DNA of 64,000 nucleotides from Paenibacillus mangrovi (GTDB taxonomy: Bacteria; Bacillota; Bacilli; Paenibacillales; Paenibacillaceae). The stretch is from assembly GCF_022898935.1 (NCBI RefSeq), contig NZ_JALIRP010000003.1, positions 62,001 through 126,000 of the forward strand, written 5' to 3'. The notes beneath the pieces were generated by a model. It saw nothing but the letters and a program-made list of their open reading frames with translations. It made no database searches and had not been told where the DNA came from. Position numbers and translations under genes: made by a program. Below are positions 46,340 to 54,697 of this stretch, piece by piece. Position 1 is the first letter of the stretch; the number at the start of each line of letters is the position of its first letter.

Positions 46340-46342
46340 TCA
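46329..46342. promoter_or_regulatory. cre-like site (CcpA box) upstream of the second ABC operon
   Basis: TGTAAGCGGATTCA matches the cre consensus TGWAANCGNTNWCA at 13 of 14 positions (the T at position 10 is A). It lies 185 bases upstream of the permease start. Catabolite repression of the locus by CcpA is a likely but unproven role. The stretch 46343-46631 shows no supported gene; a 64-codon plus-strand frame there has no ribosome site. Confidence 0.45.
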
Positions 46343-46631
46343 CATGTATGTCATGAAGATCGATGAATCCGTGTAATGATTAATGTTTATATTTTACTCT
46401 CCCGCCAATGGGAGGTTAATGACAAAATTTTTGATTTCTTGATTTATTTTACGATTTTATTCGACAACAACAAAAATATTGAACGCAATATAATATTGGT
46501 CAATAAAATTGTTAGTAAGGTTGTACGGGAACAATCCCTTTTGGGCTTGGAGAAATCCGGAATGGATTAGAACCTTCGAACGGTCGTGAAACTACCTGGA
46601 ATTTTAGATCAGCAGCCTTCGTTCGTTTGAT

Positions 46632-46985
46632 CTATTCTATTGAATCCGGTTCATGGTAAGTTATATTGTATGTAGGATTTGTGGCGGTTTCTGTTCTTTC
46701 AAAAACAAAAAGTCCAACTACGACAAAATATCGTACTTGGATTTCCGTTGAATCAATAGGTTTAGTTGCTAAAATTTTAACGTTCTTACTATCTATGATT
46801 TCCTCTAATTGCACATTATAAGATTTGAGAGCAATTTTCCAATCTGTAATCGATTTGCGAGCTGGCTTCTGTTAACCATTGTTCAAACATACGCTCCATG
46901 TCGACTCGATTGATTTGATAACCATTTTTAAATTCAAGGCCTAATCGAAATGTTTTCGTTTGGCCGTCATAGGTCGAAGAAATTT
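46632..46985 (-). pseudogene. Frameshifted remnant of an unknown gene
   Basis: Two adjacent frames read as one broken protein: first SSTYDGQTKTFRLGLEF then MERMFEQWLTEASSQI, then, one frame over, SITDWKIALKSYNVQLEE and KNVKILATKPIDSTEIQVRY to a stop at 46632. There is no start with a ribosome site. The switch occurs near 46850-46860. Family unknown; possibly a DUF-type secreted or immunity-like protein. Confidence 0.55.
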
Positions 46986-46992
46986 AATCTTT

Positions 46993-47448
46993 CTAAAATA
47001 AGCTTCCTATAACTGTGGAATCAAATTCATTTGTTATTTTATATGAATGAATTGCATTTTTAGGAACCGCTGCATTATATTCGTATGTATTTATATAGGC
47101 CTTATCATAAAGTGTTATTCCGTACTTCCTTTTACCATCATTCGTTTTTATAGTCATCCAGTATGATTCTGTAAAGTCAATTTGTGAAGAACTTGATTTT
47201 CTTAATTTGGCCTTGGAAAACGCGTTCAGTATTTTTTGAATTTCACTCGGATCGGTCACAGTTACTGTGGCTTCACCTTGATTATCTTGTCTGATAATTT
47301 CAATCGAACTTACACTCTTAGTATCGAATCGAGCCAGTACGACTTCATTAAATGTGGTTCCTTTTGTAGACGAATAGAAAATTCCAAGACTAACGATTAT
47401 GACTATGACTATGACTACTGCAGCCACAATATAGTAGCTTTTCTTCAT
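46993..47448 (-). CDS. Membrane-anchored hypothetical protein, 151 aa
   Basis: One N-terminal membrane segment (YYIVAAVVIVIVIIVSLGIF) followed by an extracellular domain of about 120 residues with alternating beta-like segments (VSSIEIIRQDNQGEATVTVT, SYWMTIKTNDGKRKYGITLY). This layout resembles small secreted beta-rich proteins of Bacillales with unknown function. It stands alone between pseudogene fragments. ATG lies behind a weak GGAGACAG site. Confidence 0.65.
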   Translation of the reverse strand: MKKSYYIVAAVVIVIVIIVSLGIFYSSTKGTTFNEVVLARFDTKSVSSIEIIRQDNQGEATVTVTDPSEIQKILNAFSKAKLRKSSSSQIDFTESYWMTIKTNDGKRKYGITLYDKAYINTYEYNAAVPKNAIHSYKITNEFDSTVIGSLF

Positions 47449-47602
47449 AGACTGTCTCCTATAACTTGGTTTTTAATACCATTAATGTAACTCACAGGAG
47501 TCTATATCTATTTTATCATAATAATCTTACTGTCCCCCACTTCTTTTTCTCCAAGATGTCCATCATGAGCCTATAATCGTTTACCTCTTAGAAAATGCAA
47601 AT

Positions 47603-47666
47603 AAAAAGGCCGACTTTTCAGGAAATGGTAAGTATCATCAAACCATTCCGAAAAGAGGCGGCCTTG
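47603..47666 (-). terminator. Long imperfect hairpin with T run
   Basis: AAGGCCG (47607-47613) pairs with CGGCCTT (47660-47666), CTTTTC with GAAAAG, and GGAAATGGT with ACCATTCC. On the minus strand TTTTT follows. It may be the final terminator of the secretion operon, 200 bases past its last gene. The rest of 47449-47844 holds no gene I can support. Confidence 0.65.
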
Positions 47667-47844
47667 TTCACTCTGCCTTAAATTTCTACACTTTGCCCTA
47701 CGTGGAGTGAAGAAGTGAAGGCATTCTTGCGCACGGACATTCAATCCAATATTCGCAGGATAATTCGAAAGAAAAACTCCAATAAATGAGGTCCATCTCC
47801 ATGATTCGCAGTTCGGAATAAGTGATCTTGCGGATCAAACGCGA

Positions 47845-47864
47845 CACCGATCGATTGATCGGTG
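47845..47864. other. Hairpin just after the secretion operon
   Basis: CACCGATC-gatt-GATCGGTG, a perfect 8-bp stem, 10 bases beyond the stop at 47875. It has no T run, so it may protect the mRNA end or pause transcription. Confidence 0.5.
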
Positions 47865-47874
47865 CCCTGCTCTA

Positions 47875-50595
47875 TCAATTGTTCAAATCATCATACATGG
47901 AGCCTTGAACGGTTACCCGGATTTCATCCAGCTTGGTCAAGCCTTTGATCGATCCAAGCTTCCGATAAGCGTGCCGCTCGTTCGACAGATCGATGTCCTC
48001 CAGCCATACCCTGACATAATAGTTCCCGTTCGACATATTGGCGTGGGTGTAGACGTTATGATCGTCCCTGTTGATGACAAAGGCTACGTCAGTGGTTTCC
48101 GTGATCTTGTACATGCGCTGCCCGTCTTTCACACACTCCCGATACTGGTAATGGCTGCTGCTTTCCGAGGTAGATGATTCCCCGTACCCTTCCATGACCA
48201 TGTTCCAGTACTTGTGCGTATCGTTGTTGTCCCTGACCTGACTGTGCCTGATCTCGTCCACCTTTTTGGTGTACCGCGACGGGTCCCGGCTCCGGTCAAA
48301 TACGGTCAGCAGTTCCAAATCGTCGACGCCTTTCCGATTCTTGGCCGTAAGCACGCCGGGTTTACGTTCAAATCCGGAACCGCGCGCCGGAAGTGGCTCA
48401 TTGCGCACATTGACGGCTGCCCTCTGGCCGTTAATGTACATGAGGTCTGTCTCGTAACGGAACGAATTGATCACGGCATCGACCAAATCCTTATGGTCCT
48501 GCGTATCAGCCGGGGTCGGCTTGAAGGTCACGGTCTGCACTCTGACGGTATAGGTGCCCGCGGGATTGAAGTAGTAACCGGATTTGATGGGATAATCGAA
48601 CTTCTGCAACTCCCGGTCGGTTGCGAACACGGCCTTGTCGTACAACGCTTTGCGGTTTGAGCCTTTCTTCGCCGCCGTCCGTGCCTGGGCGTATTGCTCG
48701 TCCATTGAACGCTCGGTCTCCCACCCGACTTCAGCCTGTGCCTGCTGTTTGAACGTCCGTTCATACTGGCCGTCAACGGGTGTCCAGCCGTATTCCTTTC
48801 CGTTCTCACCGACATGATGCATCCATCGGATCACGTTGAAGCCGTACGGCTCGCTCTCCCAGAACAGCTTCTTAAGTTTGGACGATCGGCTGTTCTGTTC
48901 AATCGTTTCCTTGAACGTTTGCTTGGGGAGTACTTTGCGTCCATTGTAACTGTATACCTCGAATATTCGGGTATCCGTCCCGGAATCGAAGGGCGCCGAC
49001 ACCTTGCCGGAGACGGTTTTCTCCACGCAGTTGCCTTCTTCGTCATAGTCGCAATGCGTGTATTGATAGGACCGGCTTACGTTGCCATCGTAAGCGACGG
49101 TACCGCTCCTGTCCCGGGGAATGCCCGGATCGGCCGGATTCAGCCAATGGCGTCCGATCGGATCGTCGCCGAAATCAGTCCGCATAATGGTCGAATGGAC
49201 GATGGGGTTCCGCACGATCGTGGTAGCCGCTTCATTGACCGGCGGGTTATTGGAGACCTGGAAGTTCCGGAACAGATCCGTCTCATGCTTGGTCACATTG
49301 AGCCTGCCCGTTGCATTGCCCGTCCAGTCTCCCGAAGGGAGCGTCAGCGTTGCGGCAATATCGGCGCCATAGGCCAGCGGGAAGGCTACCTTCTTCGAGA
49401 GCACATCGTAGCCCAGCCGAATTGGTGTAATCAGGCGTATCGACGGATGGGAGTCAATTACGTTATTTTCCAGAAGCTTCTCCGAAGGCCGGTTTCCGTC
49501 TTTGTTGACGCTGAACGTAATTCTGACGCCGCTGTCCGGCATCACGAACGAAGCGTACAGCATGCGCTCGCCTTCCGCAGGTATCGTCAATGAACCTGTT
49601 CGGGCGACGGCATGGCCGGCGAATGCCAGCTTGTCTGCATCCGCGGTCAGCGAGGTGCCGTCAGCCTTCGTAATCCGCCATTCGAAATCGGTGGTCACCT
49701 CCTGCTTAAAGCTTGAAGAGATCCGAACGCCGACCCGAATCTCCTTTCCTTCTGTCGCGCCGGAAGGCAGGCTTTCAAACGCCGCGGCTAGATCGTTGCC
49801 CAATAGCGAGAAGGGAGCAATCGGAATGCCCAAATACGTAGTCTGCCCCGACGAGCCCTGGATATAGATTCTTCCTGAGCCCCAGGCGAGCGCGGTCGGC
49901 GGCTGCAGGACGTGGACATAGTCAACCCACCTGCCGCCTTTCGTCGGACTTGCGTTCTTCGCATATACGATCCTGTCCGCGAATTGGGAATTCTGGTTGT
50001 TATACATGAACTCCCTATATCGCTTGCCAGCGAACTTGGCGTTCAAGCCGGCGATGATGGCCGCCTCGAAGGTGCCGTCTTTCAGATAGCGTCTGAGGTC
50101 GGGATCGTAGCTCTTGTAATCATCGAAAATGGTGCGGTCGATACCCAATCGTCTGTTCTCCCAGGGATTCTGAATCATGTTGAAGCTTTGGATCGGCGTA
50201 CCGCCCCACCCGGCGTCCCAGGGAAAGCCCTCCGAAGAAACGGGATCTCCATTGCGGGTATAACCCGAATAGCGGCTGATCGTCCGGTTGTTGTGGAAAA
50301 CCGTTCCGCCATGATCGGAGCCGTATACGATCTCAAATTCGTTGCTGCTCTCTGCGATTTTCCGGTTCAGCAGATCCTGTCTGTAAGCGCCGTGAAGGGG
50401 CGTCCGTTCCGGAAAATAGTCCCCCGTTCTATCGGGAAAATAAAAGCTTCTCATATCCGCATTGGCCAGTTCCAGCACCTTGGAGGACGTTAGGCCGGAA
50501 GTTTGGCCGGCGGACTCCGCGGAGTAGCTCGGGAAGCCGATTTGAAGCAATGCGGTCAGGATCAGGACGGCAGCGAATCTCCGAAGCATTGTCAT
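47875..50595 (-). CDS. Large secreted protein of unknown function, 906 aa
   Basis: The ATG at 50595 lies 10 bases after the stop of the preceding gene; the longer frame back to 50661 overlaps that gene. A Sec signal peptide is clear (LRRFAAVLILTALLQIGFPSYSAES). The mature part is Tyr/Asp/Arg-rich with many beta-like stretches, an Asp-rich loop with two Cys (HCDYDEEGNCVEK), and no membrane anchor or sortase motif. No catalytic family is recognised. As last gene of the Tad/type VII operon it may be a surface or secreted partner of the machine. It goes out by Sec, so it is unlikely to be a type VII substrate itself. Confidence 0.82.
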   Translation of the reverse strand: MTMLRRFAAVLILTALLQIGFPSYSAESAGQTSGLTSSKVLELANADMRSFYFPDRTGDYFPERTPLHGAYRQDLLNRKIAESSNEFEIVYGSDHGGTVFHNNRTISRYSGYTRNGDPVSSEGFPWDAGWGGTPIQSFNMIQNPWENRRLGIDRTIFDDYKSYDPDLRRYLKDGTFEAAIIAGLNAKFAGKRYREFMYNNQNSQFADRIVYAKNASPTKGGRWVDYVHVLQPPTALAWGSGRIYIQGSSGQTTYLGIPIAPFSLLGNDLAAAFESLPSGATEGKEIRVGVRISSSFKQEVTTDFEWRITKADGTSLTADADKLAFAGHAVARTGSLTIPAEGERMLYASFVMPDSGVRITFSVNKDGNRPSEKLLENNVIDSHPSIRLITPIRLGYDVLSKKVAFPLAYGADIAATLTLPSGDWTGNATGRLNVTKHETDLFRNFQVSNNPPVNEAATTIVRNPIVHSTIMRTDFGDDPIGRHWLNPADPGIPRDRSGTVAYDGNVSRSYQYTHCDYDEEGNCVEKTVSGKVSAPFDSGTDTRIFEVYSYNGRKVLPKQTFKETIEQNSRSSKLKKLFWESEPYGFNVIRWMHHVGENGKEYGWTPVDGQYERTFKQQAQAEVGWETERSMDEQYAQARTAAKKGSNRKALYDKAVFATDRELQKFDYPIKSGYYFNPAGTYTVRVQTVTFKPTPADTQDHKDLVDAVINSFRYETDLMYINGQRAAVNVRNEPLPARGSGFERKPGVLTAKNRKGVDDLELLTVFDRSRDPSRYTKKVDEIRHSQVRDNNDTHKYWNMVMEGYGESSTSESSSHYQYRECVKDGQRMYKITETTDVAFVINRDDHNVYTHANMSNGNYYVRVWLEDIDLSNERHAYRKLGSIKGLTKLDEIRVTVQGSMYDDLNN

Positions 50596-50605
50596 ATCGC
50601 CGCAC

Positions 50606-51409
50606 CTACTTTTTGTAAACCGTGATGCTGATGTCGTTGAGCTGCTGGGATCCGACTGCAATTACATAGTCTGTGCCGGCAAACTCCTTATGGGCAAGTT
50701 CAGGCTCGGCGGTTGTTTTGGTTTTGACATAGCTCATCACGGCGGTTACCGTATCCTGATCCACTTTTTGCTGCAGGATGCTTTCCGCATCCGCGCACTG
50801 CTCCTCGTAGCTCGCATCCTTGGTGTTGAACACGATCCTCATGCTGATCAGCGCGTAATCTTTGCCGAGCGTGCCGTAGCTCCCCTTGTTGACAATCAGC
50901 TTGGATGAAGGGTGTGGATCCAGGACAAACCCGTAATAGTCCACTGTGCCGGTGTCGGCCGGCGTCTGGCCGATCTTGGACGTGTCGATATAGACGGTAT
51001 TGACCTTCCCGTCCCAGTTGACCGTTGCACCCAAGGCCTCGCTTACGAATCGGATCGGCACGAACGTTCTATCGTGAAGGAGCAGAACCTCTGTATCCAT
51101 CTGCATGCTTTTTCCGTTCAGTATGTAGATCTTCTTGCCTGCCGTCAGCGTGATCTCATTCTTGCCGATCGCAACGGTCGCCGCTCTCGCCTTATTGTTC
51201 CATCCGACCTTCGCGCCAAGCGCCTCGCTTACAAATCTTATCGGCACCTGTAACCTGTTGTTCGCGTCCGTGAACGGCTGCGCGTCGGGCAGCTTTACCG
51301 GGTCCCCGTTCACGACGATCCGGATGGGCAGCGCCGCAGCGGTTGTGATGACCGGCATCGCAGCGGCACAGATCAGCAAGGCCATAAGTAGAATGGAAAT
51401 TCTTTTCAT
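50606..51409 (-). CDS. Secreted protein with copper amine oxidase N-terminal-like domains
   Basis: 267 residues. Signal peptide to about residue 24 (ILLMALLICAAAMPVITTAAA). Two copies of the Cu_amine_oxidN1 repeat follow, each with VPIRFVSEALGA-x-V-x-W(N/D): positions about 55-70 and 118-133. These domains bind cell-wall or matrix material in Paenibacillus surface proteins; there is no oxidase domain. The C-terminal 110 residues are unique. The ATG overlaps the previous stop by 4 bases (ATGA), showing translational coupling with the operon. Confidence 0.88.
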   Translation of the reverse strand: MKRISILLMALLICAAAMPVITTAAALPIRIVVNGDPVKLPDAQPFTDANNRLQVPIRFVSEALGAKVGWNNKARAATVAIGKNEITLTAGKKIYILNGKSMQMDTEVLLLHDRTFVPIRFVSEALGATVNWDGKVNTVYIDTSKIGQTPADTGTVDYYGFVLDPHPSSKLIVNKGSYGTLGKDYALISMRIVFNTKDASYEEQCADAESILQQKVDQDTVTAVMSYVKTKTTAEPELAHKEFAGTDYVIAVGSQQLNDISITVYKK

Positions 51410-52161
51410 GATGGCTGAACCTCCACTTGCAGGGTATAGAATCGCTGTAAATCCAGAACTTGCGCAACATAGGCGGCGAACATAGCCGCCTCCTCGATGA
51501 CGCCGTTCGACGCGAGCATGATTCTAAGAAGCACCTCCTCGAAGCTCTTGCCGTGCAGCGCATCGGCGATCAATCCCCTGCGGTTGAGCAGTGAGACGTC
51601 GACGACGCCGAAAAGCCACTGCATGAAACCAGGAGCCTCCTCGAACAGGGGCTGGGCCGTATAGAACGCCTCGCCCGGATTAAGGCCGTCCGGGAAGCTG
51701 CCCTTCAGCTGATGCTCATGCCGTTCGAGATAACCTGCATAGGCCCTTTCCGTAGCCCGAATCCGGCTAATGATTTCATCGTTGCCGCCCAACAAGCTTG
51801 CCTGAGCTTCGAGAAAACAGAAACCGCCGACAAAGTCGCCGGCCGCCTGCCTGCCCCAGCGGCGCAGATGAGTCAATACGGCTTCCGTCGCCTCCTCCAG
51901 CGTCTTTACACGGTCGAGATCGTCGCTCAACTGTTTCACGAATTCCTCCACATTGACCCAATCCCTGGCGTAGGCCTGGGCGTAACCTGGAATGCCAATC
52001 CATTTGTTCTGGAACAGGAAGGCCAGTTCCGACGCAGCCTGCGGCTTGACGCGGGTTGAGCCGTCTTCCAGCGTTTCGAGAAATTGTTCGGAAAATGTCT
52101 CCAGCTTCATGGGATCGTTCAGATCCTCGCGATAAGGCATCATCGTATTCATCGGCTTCAC
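51406..52161 (-). CDS. Hypothetical protein, 251 aa, coupled to the secretion operon
   Basis: A soluble, mostly helical, acidic protein (FSEQFLETLEDGSTRVKPQA, WVNVEEFVKQLSDDLDRVKT, FEEVLLRIMLASNGVIEEAA). No signal peptide or known domain. GTG at 52161 is 7 bases after AAGG and follows the previous stop by 4 bases; the ATG at 52152 is an alternative. Its stop overlaps the next start by 4 bases. A cytoplasmic chaperone or adaptor for the neighbouring candidate effector is possible but only inferred from position. Confidence 0.7.
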   Translation of the reverse strand: MKPMNTMMPYREDLNDPMKLETFSEQFLETLEDGSTRVKPQAASELAFLFQNKWIGIPGYAQAYARDWVNVEEFVKQLSDDLDRVKTLEEATEAVLTHLRRWGRQAAGDFVGGFCFLEAQASLLGGNDEIISRIRATERAYAGYLERHEHQLKGSFPDGLNPGEAFYTAQPLFEEAPGFMQWLFGVVDVSLLNRRGLIADALHGKSFEEVLLRIMLASNGVIEEAAMFAAYVAQVLDLQRFYTLQVEVQPS

Positions 52162-52165
52162 ACAC

Positions 52166-52816
52166 CTACCTTGGTAAATTTGGACGCTTGCCGGCCGACC
52201 GGCGGGCGTTCTTCGAATCGGGCATCCACTCGGGATCCTCCGCTTTGATCCATCCGGCGTAAACGACCAGCAGGATATAGAGCGATACGGGTATAAAAAC
52301 AAGGCTGACGTAGAATGGCATCATGTTCTCAAACCGGCTGGAGAACCATTGGCTGAGTCCGTAGCCGATCAATCCCGCGGCTCCTCCGCCTAACAGGCCG
52401 GCGGCGTAAACGATTTTGCCGATCCGGCTTCCCGGCTGAAGCACTTCCTTGAATATCGTCCGTCGATACACGTACCCCGTATATACTGCGGCCGTCTGCA
52501 GCACAATCAGCACCACGGCGGCCAGAACGCCGCCGCCCCACACCCGCCACACGACGCCAAGCAGAAACGCGGTGAACAAGTGAAATTGCGAAATGCCGTA
52601 AGCGATCTTCCGCGCCGGAGTTTTCTCGATATACCGCGTCAACTTCATGATCAGGGCGACAAGCATGTTAAGGGCAAGCACGGCGAACACGGCTTTGCCG
52701 ATCCCCGGCGACCATGCCGGAATGACGGCCATGAAAACGGCGGACACTCCGGGTACGAACACGGCAAAGAAATAGATGGCATTGTAATTCGTTGACTTTG
52801 TCTGGCTCTTAGCCAT
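52166..52816 (-). CDS. Multi-pass membrane protein, 216 aa (candidate immunity or machine component)
   Basis: About six hydrophobic segments (around 14-32, 38-57, 72-90, 94-112, 135-155, 165-188) with a basic C-terminal tail (KNARRSAGKRPNLPR). No enzyme motif. It follows the glycine-zipper candidate effector gene by 11 bases. Membrane proteins in this position act as immunity factors for membrane-damaging type VII toxins (for example TsaI for TspA in Staphylococcus aureus), but a structural role in the secretion apparatus is equally open. Confidence 0.72.
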   Translation of the reverse strand: MAKSQTKSTNYNAIYFFAVFVPGVSAVFMAVIPAWSPGIGKAVFAVLALNMLVALIMKLTRYIEKTPARKIAYGISQFHLFTAFLLGVVWRVWGGGVLAAVVLIVLQTAAVYTGYVYRRTIFKEVLQPGSRIGKIVYAAGLLGGGAAGLIGYGLSQWFSSRFENMMPFYVSLVFIPVSLYILLVVYAGWIKAEDPEWMPDSKNARRSAGKRPNLPR

Positions 52817-52827
52817 GGATACCTCCT

Positions 52828-53868
52828 CTAGAATAGGGATTTGAGGCCCCCTATCACTTTGCTCGCGGCATGCCCGACCGCTTCCGTCGCCTCCTTGGCC
52901 TTCTTAACGCCAAACTCGATGCCCTTGTTGACTTTGTCCTTCGTCCAGTCCTTCACACTCTTGCCCCAGCTGGTGCTCATGACGACGCCGATGCCGACGC
53001 CGACGGCGAAACCTATCGCGGTTCCCAGGCCAGGGACAACGGAACCGAACATCGCCCCGGCCGCGGCCCCCGCCGCGATGCCTGCCGCCGAGCTTACGGC
53101 TGTCGTGCCGATCATTACGGTGGACTCGACGGCCAGGTCCGAGACGAATTCGGTGCTGGCCAGGCCGTGATTCTTGTATTCCCCCCAACCATAGTTGTAG
53201 ACGCTCCCGCCGACGGTAAGCGCCGCGCCGAGAACGCCTCCTCCCTTCAAAGCTTTCTTCCAAGCGCCCGATTTCAAGATATTGTAGTTTTTGTTCAATT
53301 CACTCAGCGCCATCGCCTTTGGGCTCAAATACTTGGCGACCTTGGGATTGTCCAGCCTGTAGCGGGTTCCGGTCAGCCCTTCCCTGGTGCGCCAATTCCT
53401 GTAGGCCTTGTTCCAGAAGCCCGACGCGTTCCTTGAACCGTAGACGTGAACGTATTTGCCGTTAACGGTAAATTTGAAGCCTTTTTGCCACGAATAAAGT
53501 CCGATCACCCCTTTCTCAAAGAGATCCCACGCACGTTTGTACCAGTCATTGATGGTCTTCACCGTCCGGTAGTTTTTCGAGCGTCCCTCGGCCTCGATAT
53601 ATTCAGTCGCGGCATTGGCTAGCGCAATCACCTTGTCGTTCAACTTATCCCCGATCGAAACCGCCAGTGATTTGATTTCCGACAGTACGGACTGCACGCT
53701 TGCCGCGCTTGACTGAACGTAAGACTCGGGATAGCCGGAACGAGTATTCCCGACGGCGCCGTTAATGTCACGGTACATTCCCGTGATCTCATTCTCGAGC
53801 GCCGTATCGAGACGCTTCATCCCCTGGCCAAGCTGCAGAACTTTGTTCGGGTCAACCTTCAGAGCCAT
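52828..53868 (-). CDS. Candidate type VII effector with glycine-zipper membrane domain, 346 aa
   Basis: Residues 1-100 are a helical bundle of WXG100/LXG-like type (MALKVDPNKVLQLGQGMKRL, SSAASVQSVLSEIKSLAVSI). The middle (110-230) is basic and aromatic. Residues about 245-300 form a long Gly/Ala-rich hydrophobic stretch with repeated small-x3-small spacing (AAGIAAGAAAGAMFGSVVPG then LGTAIGFAVGVGIGVVMS). Such segments occur in channel-forming toxins and in membrane-active type VII effectors. The C-terminus is a Lys-rich amphipathic helix. It has no Sec signal. It lies 128 bases after a WXG100 gene. Function as a toxin is inferred, not shown. Confidence 0.75.
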   Translation of the reverse strand: MALKVDPNKVLQLGQGMKRLDTALENEITGMYRDINGAVGNTRSGYPESYVQSSAASVQSVLSEIKSLAVSIGDKLNDKVIALANAATEYIEAEGRSKNYRTVKTINDWYKRAWDLFEKGVIGLYSWQKGFKFTVNGKYVHVYGSRNASGFWNKAYRNWRTREGLTGTRYRLDNPKVAKYLSPKAMALSELNKNYNILKSGAWKKALKGGGVLGAALTVGGSVYNYGWGEYKNHGLASTEFVSDLAVESTVMIGTTAVSSAAGIAAGAAAGAMFGSVVPGLGTAIGFAVGVGIGVVMSTSWGKSVKDWTKDKVNKGIEFGVKKAKEATEAVGHAASKVIGGLKSLF

Positions 53869-53950
53869 TGCTTCACATCCTTTCCGCAGGACTTATTGTA
53901 TGGATCAACGAGTCGAGAGCCCATGCTCGCAATATTCGAAGGGAAAGGTA

Positions 53951-53976
53951 ACGAAGGCACGCGGCGGTGCCTTCGT
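53951..53976. other. Hairpin between WXG100 and candidate effector genes
   Basis: ACGAAGGCAC-gcggcg-GTGCCTTCGT, a perfect 10-bp stem, with no T run on the minus strand. It may pause or stabilise the transcript and so separate WXG100 from effector dosage. Confidence 0.6.
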
Positions 53977-53996
53977 CACTCGGATGCAAGGTTTGA

Positions 53997-54284
53997 TTAC
54001 TTGCGAAGCTGGCTGGCGATATCCCGGTCGCTTTGCTCCTTGATGTCGGCAACCTTGTTCAACGATATGCTAATGTTGTCTACGCACTGCACGAGCTTGT
54101 CGAGACTCGGTTTCAGTTGGTGGAATTCGTCGACGAACGCTTTGGCGGACTCTCCTTGCCACCAGCCCTCAACCGATTTGATTTCACGGTCGAGCTGGTT
54201 GATGATGTCCCTGGCGTTGTGGCCTTTGTTCTTGATCGAGCTTGCGACTCCTCTGGCCTGTTCCGGACTGAATGTTTGATTCAT
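53997..54284 (-). CDS. WXG100-family secreted protein (EsxA-like)
   Basis: 95 residues from the ATG at 54284 (8 bases after GGAGG; ATG 54287 is the alternative). The helix-turn-helix hairpin has the WXG signature at the turn (EGWWQGESAKAFVDEF), with helices at about 5-38 and 50-88. No Sec signal. Expected substrate of the EssC-like ATPase encoded upstream. A C-terminal YxxxD/E export motif is not evident. Confidence 0.9.
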   Translation of the reverse strand: MNQTFSPEQARGVASSIKNKGHNARDIINQLDREIKSVEGWWQGESAKAFVDEFHQLKPSLDKLVQCVDNISISLNKVADIKEQSDRDIASQLRK

Positions 54285-54326
54285 CATTATCACCTCCTTT
54301 CATGCGCGTACCACCGGGCGGGACGG

Positions 54327-54656
54327 TTATTTCCTGGCCGCAGCCTCCCTGCGCCGCTTCTCCTCGGCTAGCCGCCTTGCCTCCTCCGCTTTGCGTCTCC
54401 GCTCGTCGTCCGCCCGCTGCACTTCTCCGACAAGCCCATTCAGCCGGGATTTCAGCGTGTCCAGCTTGGACAGCAGCCGGTCGACGTCGGCATGAATCGC
54501 GCTGTATGACTGCCTGATCGCGTTTCCTGCATCGCCCTGCCACCAGTCGGCCGTGCCGTTCATTTGATTCCTGTATGCGTTCGCTTCGCGGCGTATATTG
54601 CCGCTTGCCGTATTCACGGCCGTCGCTTTATTTCGCAGTTCCGCCGGAGTAGGCAT
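54327..54656 (-). CDS. WXG100-family protein with charged C-terminal extension
   Basis: 109 residues from the ATG at 54656 behind AGGAGG; the longer frame to 54785 overlaps the essC coding end. The turn carries WWQGDAGNAIRQSY (WXG). Unlike its neighbour it ends in a long Arg/Lys/Glu-rich helix (DDERRRKAEEARRLAEEKRR). The two WXG100 genes are 42 bases apart and probably form a heterodimer. The basic tail may interact with the ATPase or cell envelope. Confidence 0.88.
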   Translation of the reverse strand: MPTPAELRNKATAVNTASGNIRREANAYRNQMNGTADWWQGDAGNAIRQSYSAIHADVDRLLSKLDTLKSRLNGLVGEVQRADDERRRKAEEARRLAEEKRRREAAARK

Positions 54657-54697
54657 CCATCCATTCCTCCTCGATATTCGAATTGGGCGGCTTCTTC

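Noticed and set aside
46376..46570. A 64-codon plus-strand frame in the spacer
   Set aside because: No ribosome binding site and low-complexity AT-rich composition; no neighbour on that strand.
47700..47844. A 49-codon minus-strand frame starting with GTG after the secretion operon
   Set aside because: It reads protein-like (ITYSELRIMEMDLIYW) but has no ribosome site and crosses the hairpin at 47845. It could be a transposase remnant, but I cannot support a name.
48814..49593. Long plus-strand frames opposite the 906-residue secreted protein gene
   Set aside because: They are antisense shadows without ribosome sites; the minus-strand frame has a signal peptide and fits the operon.
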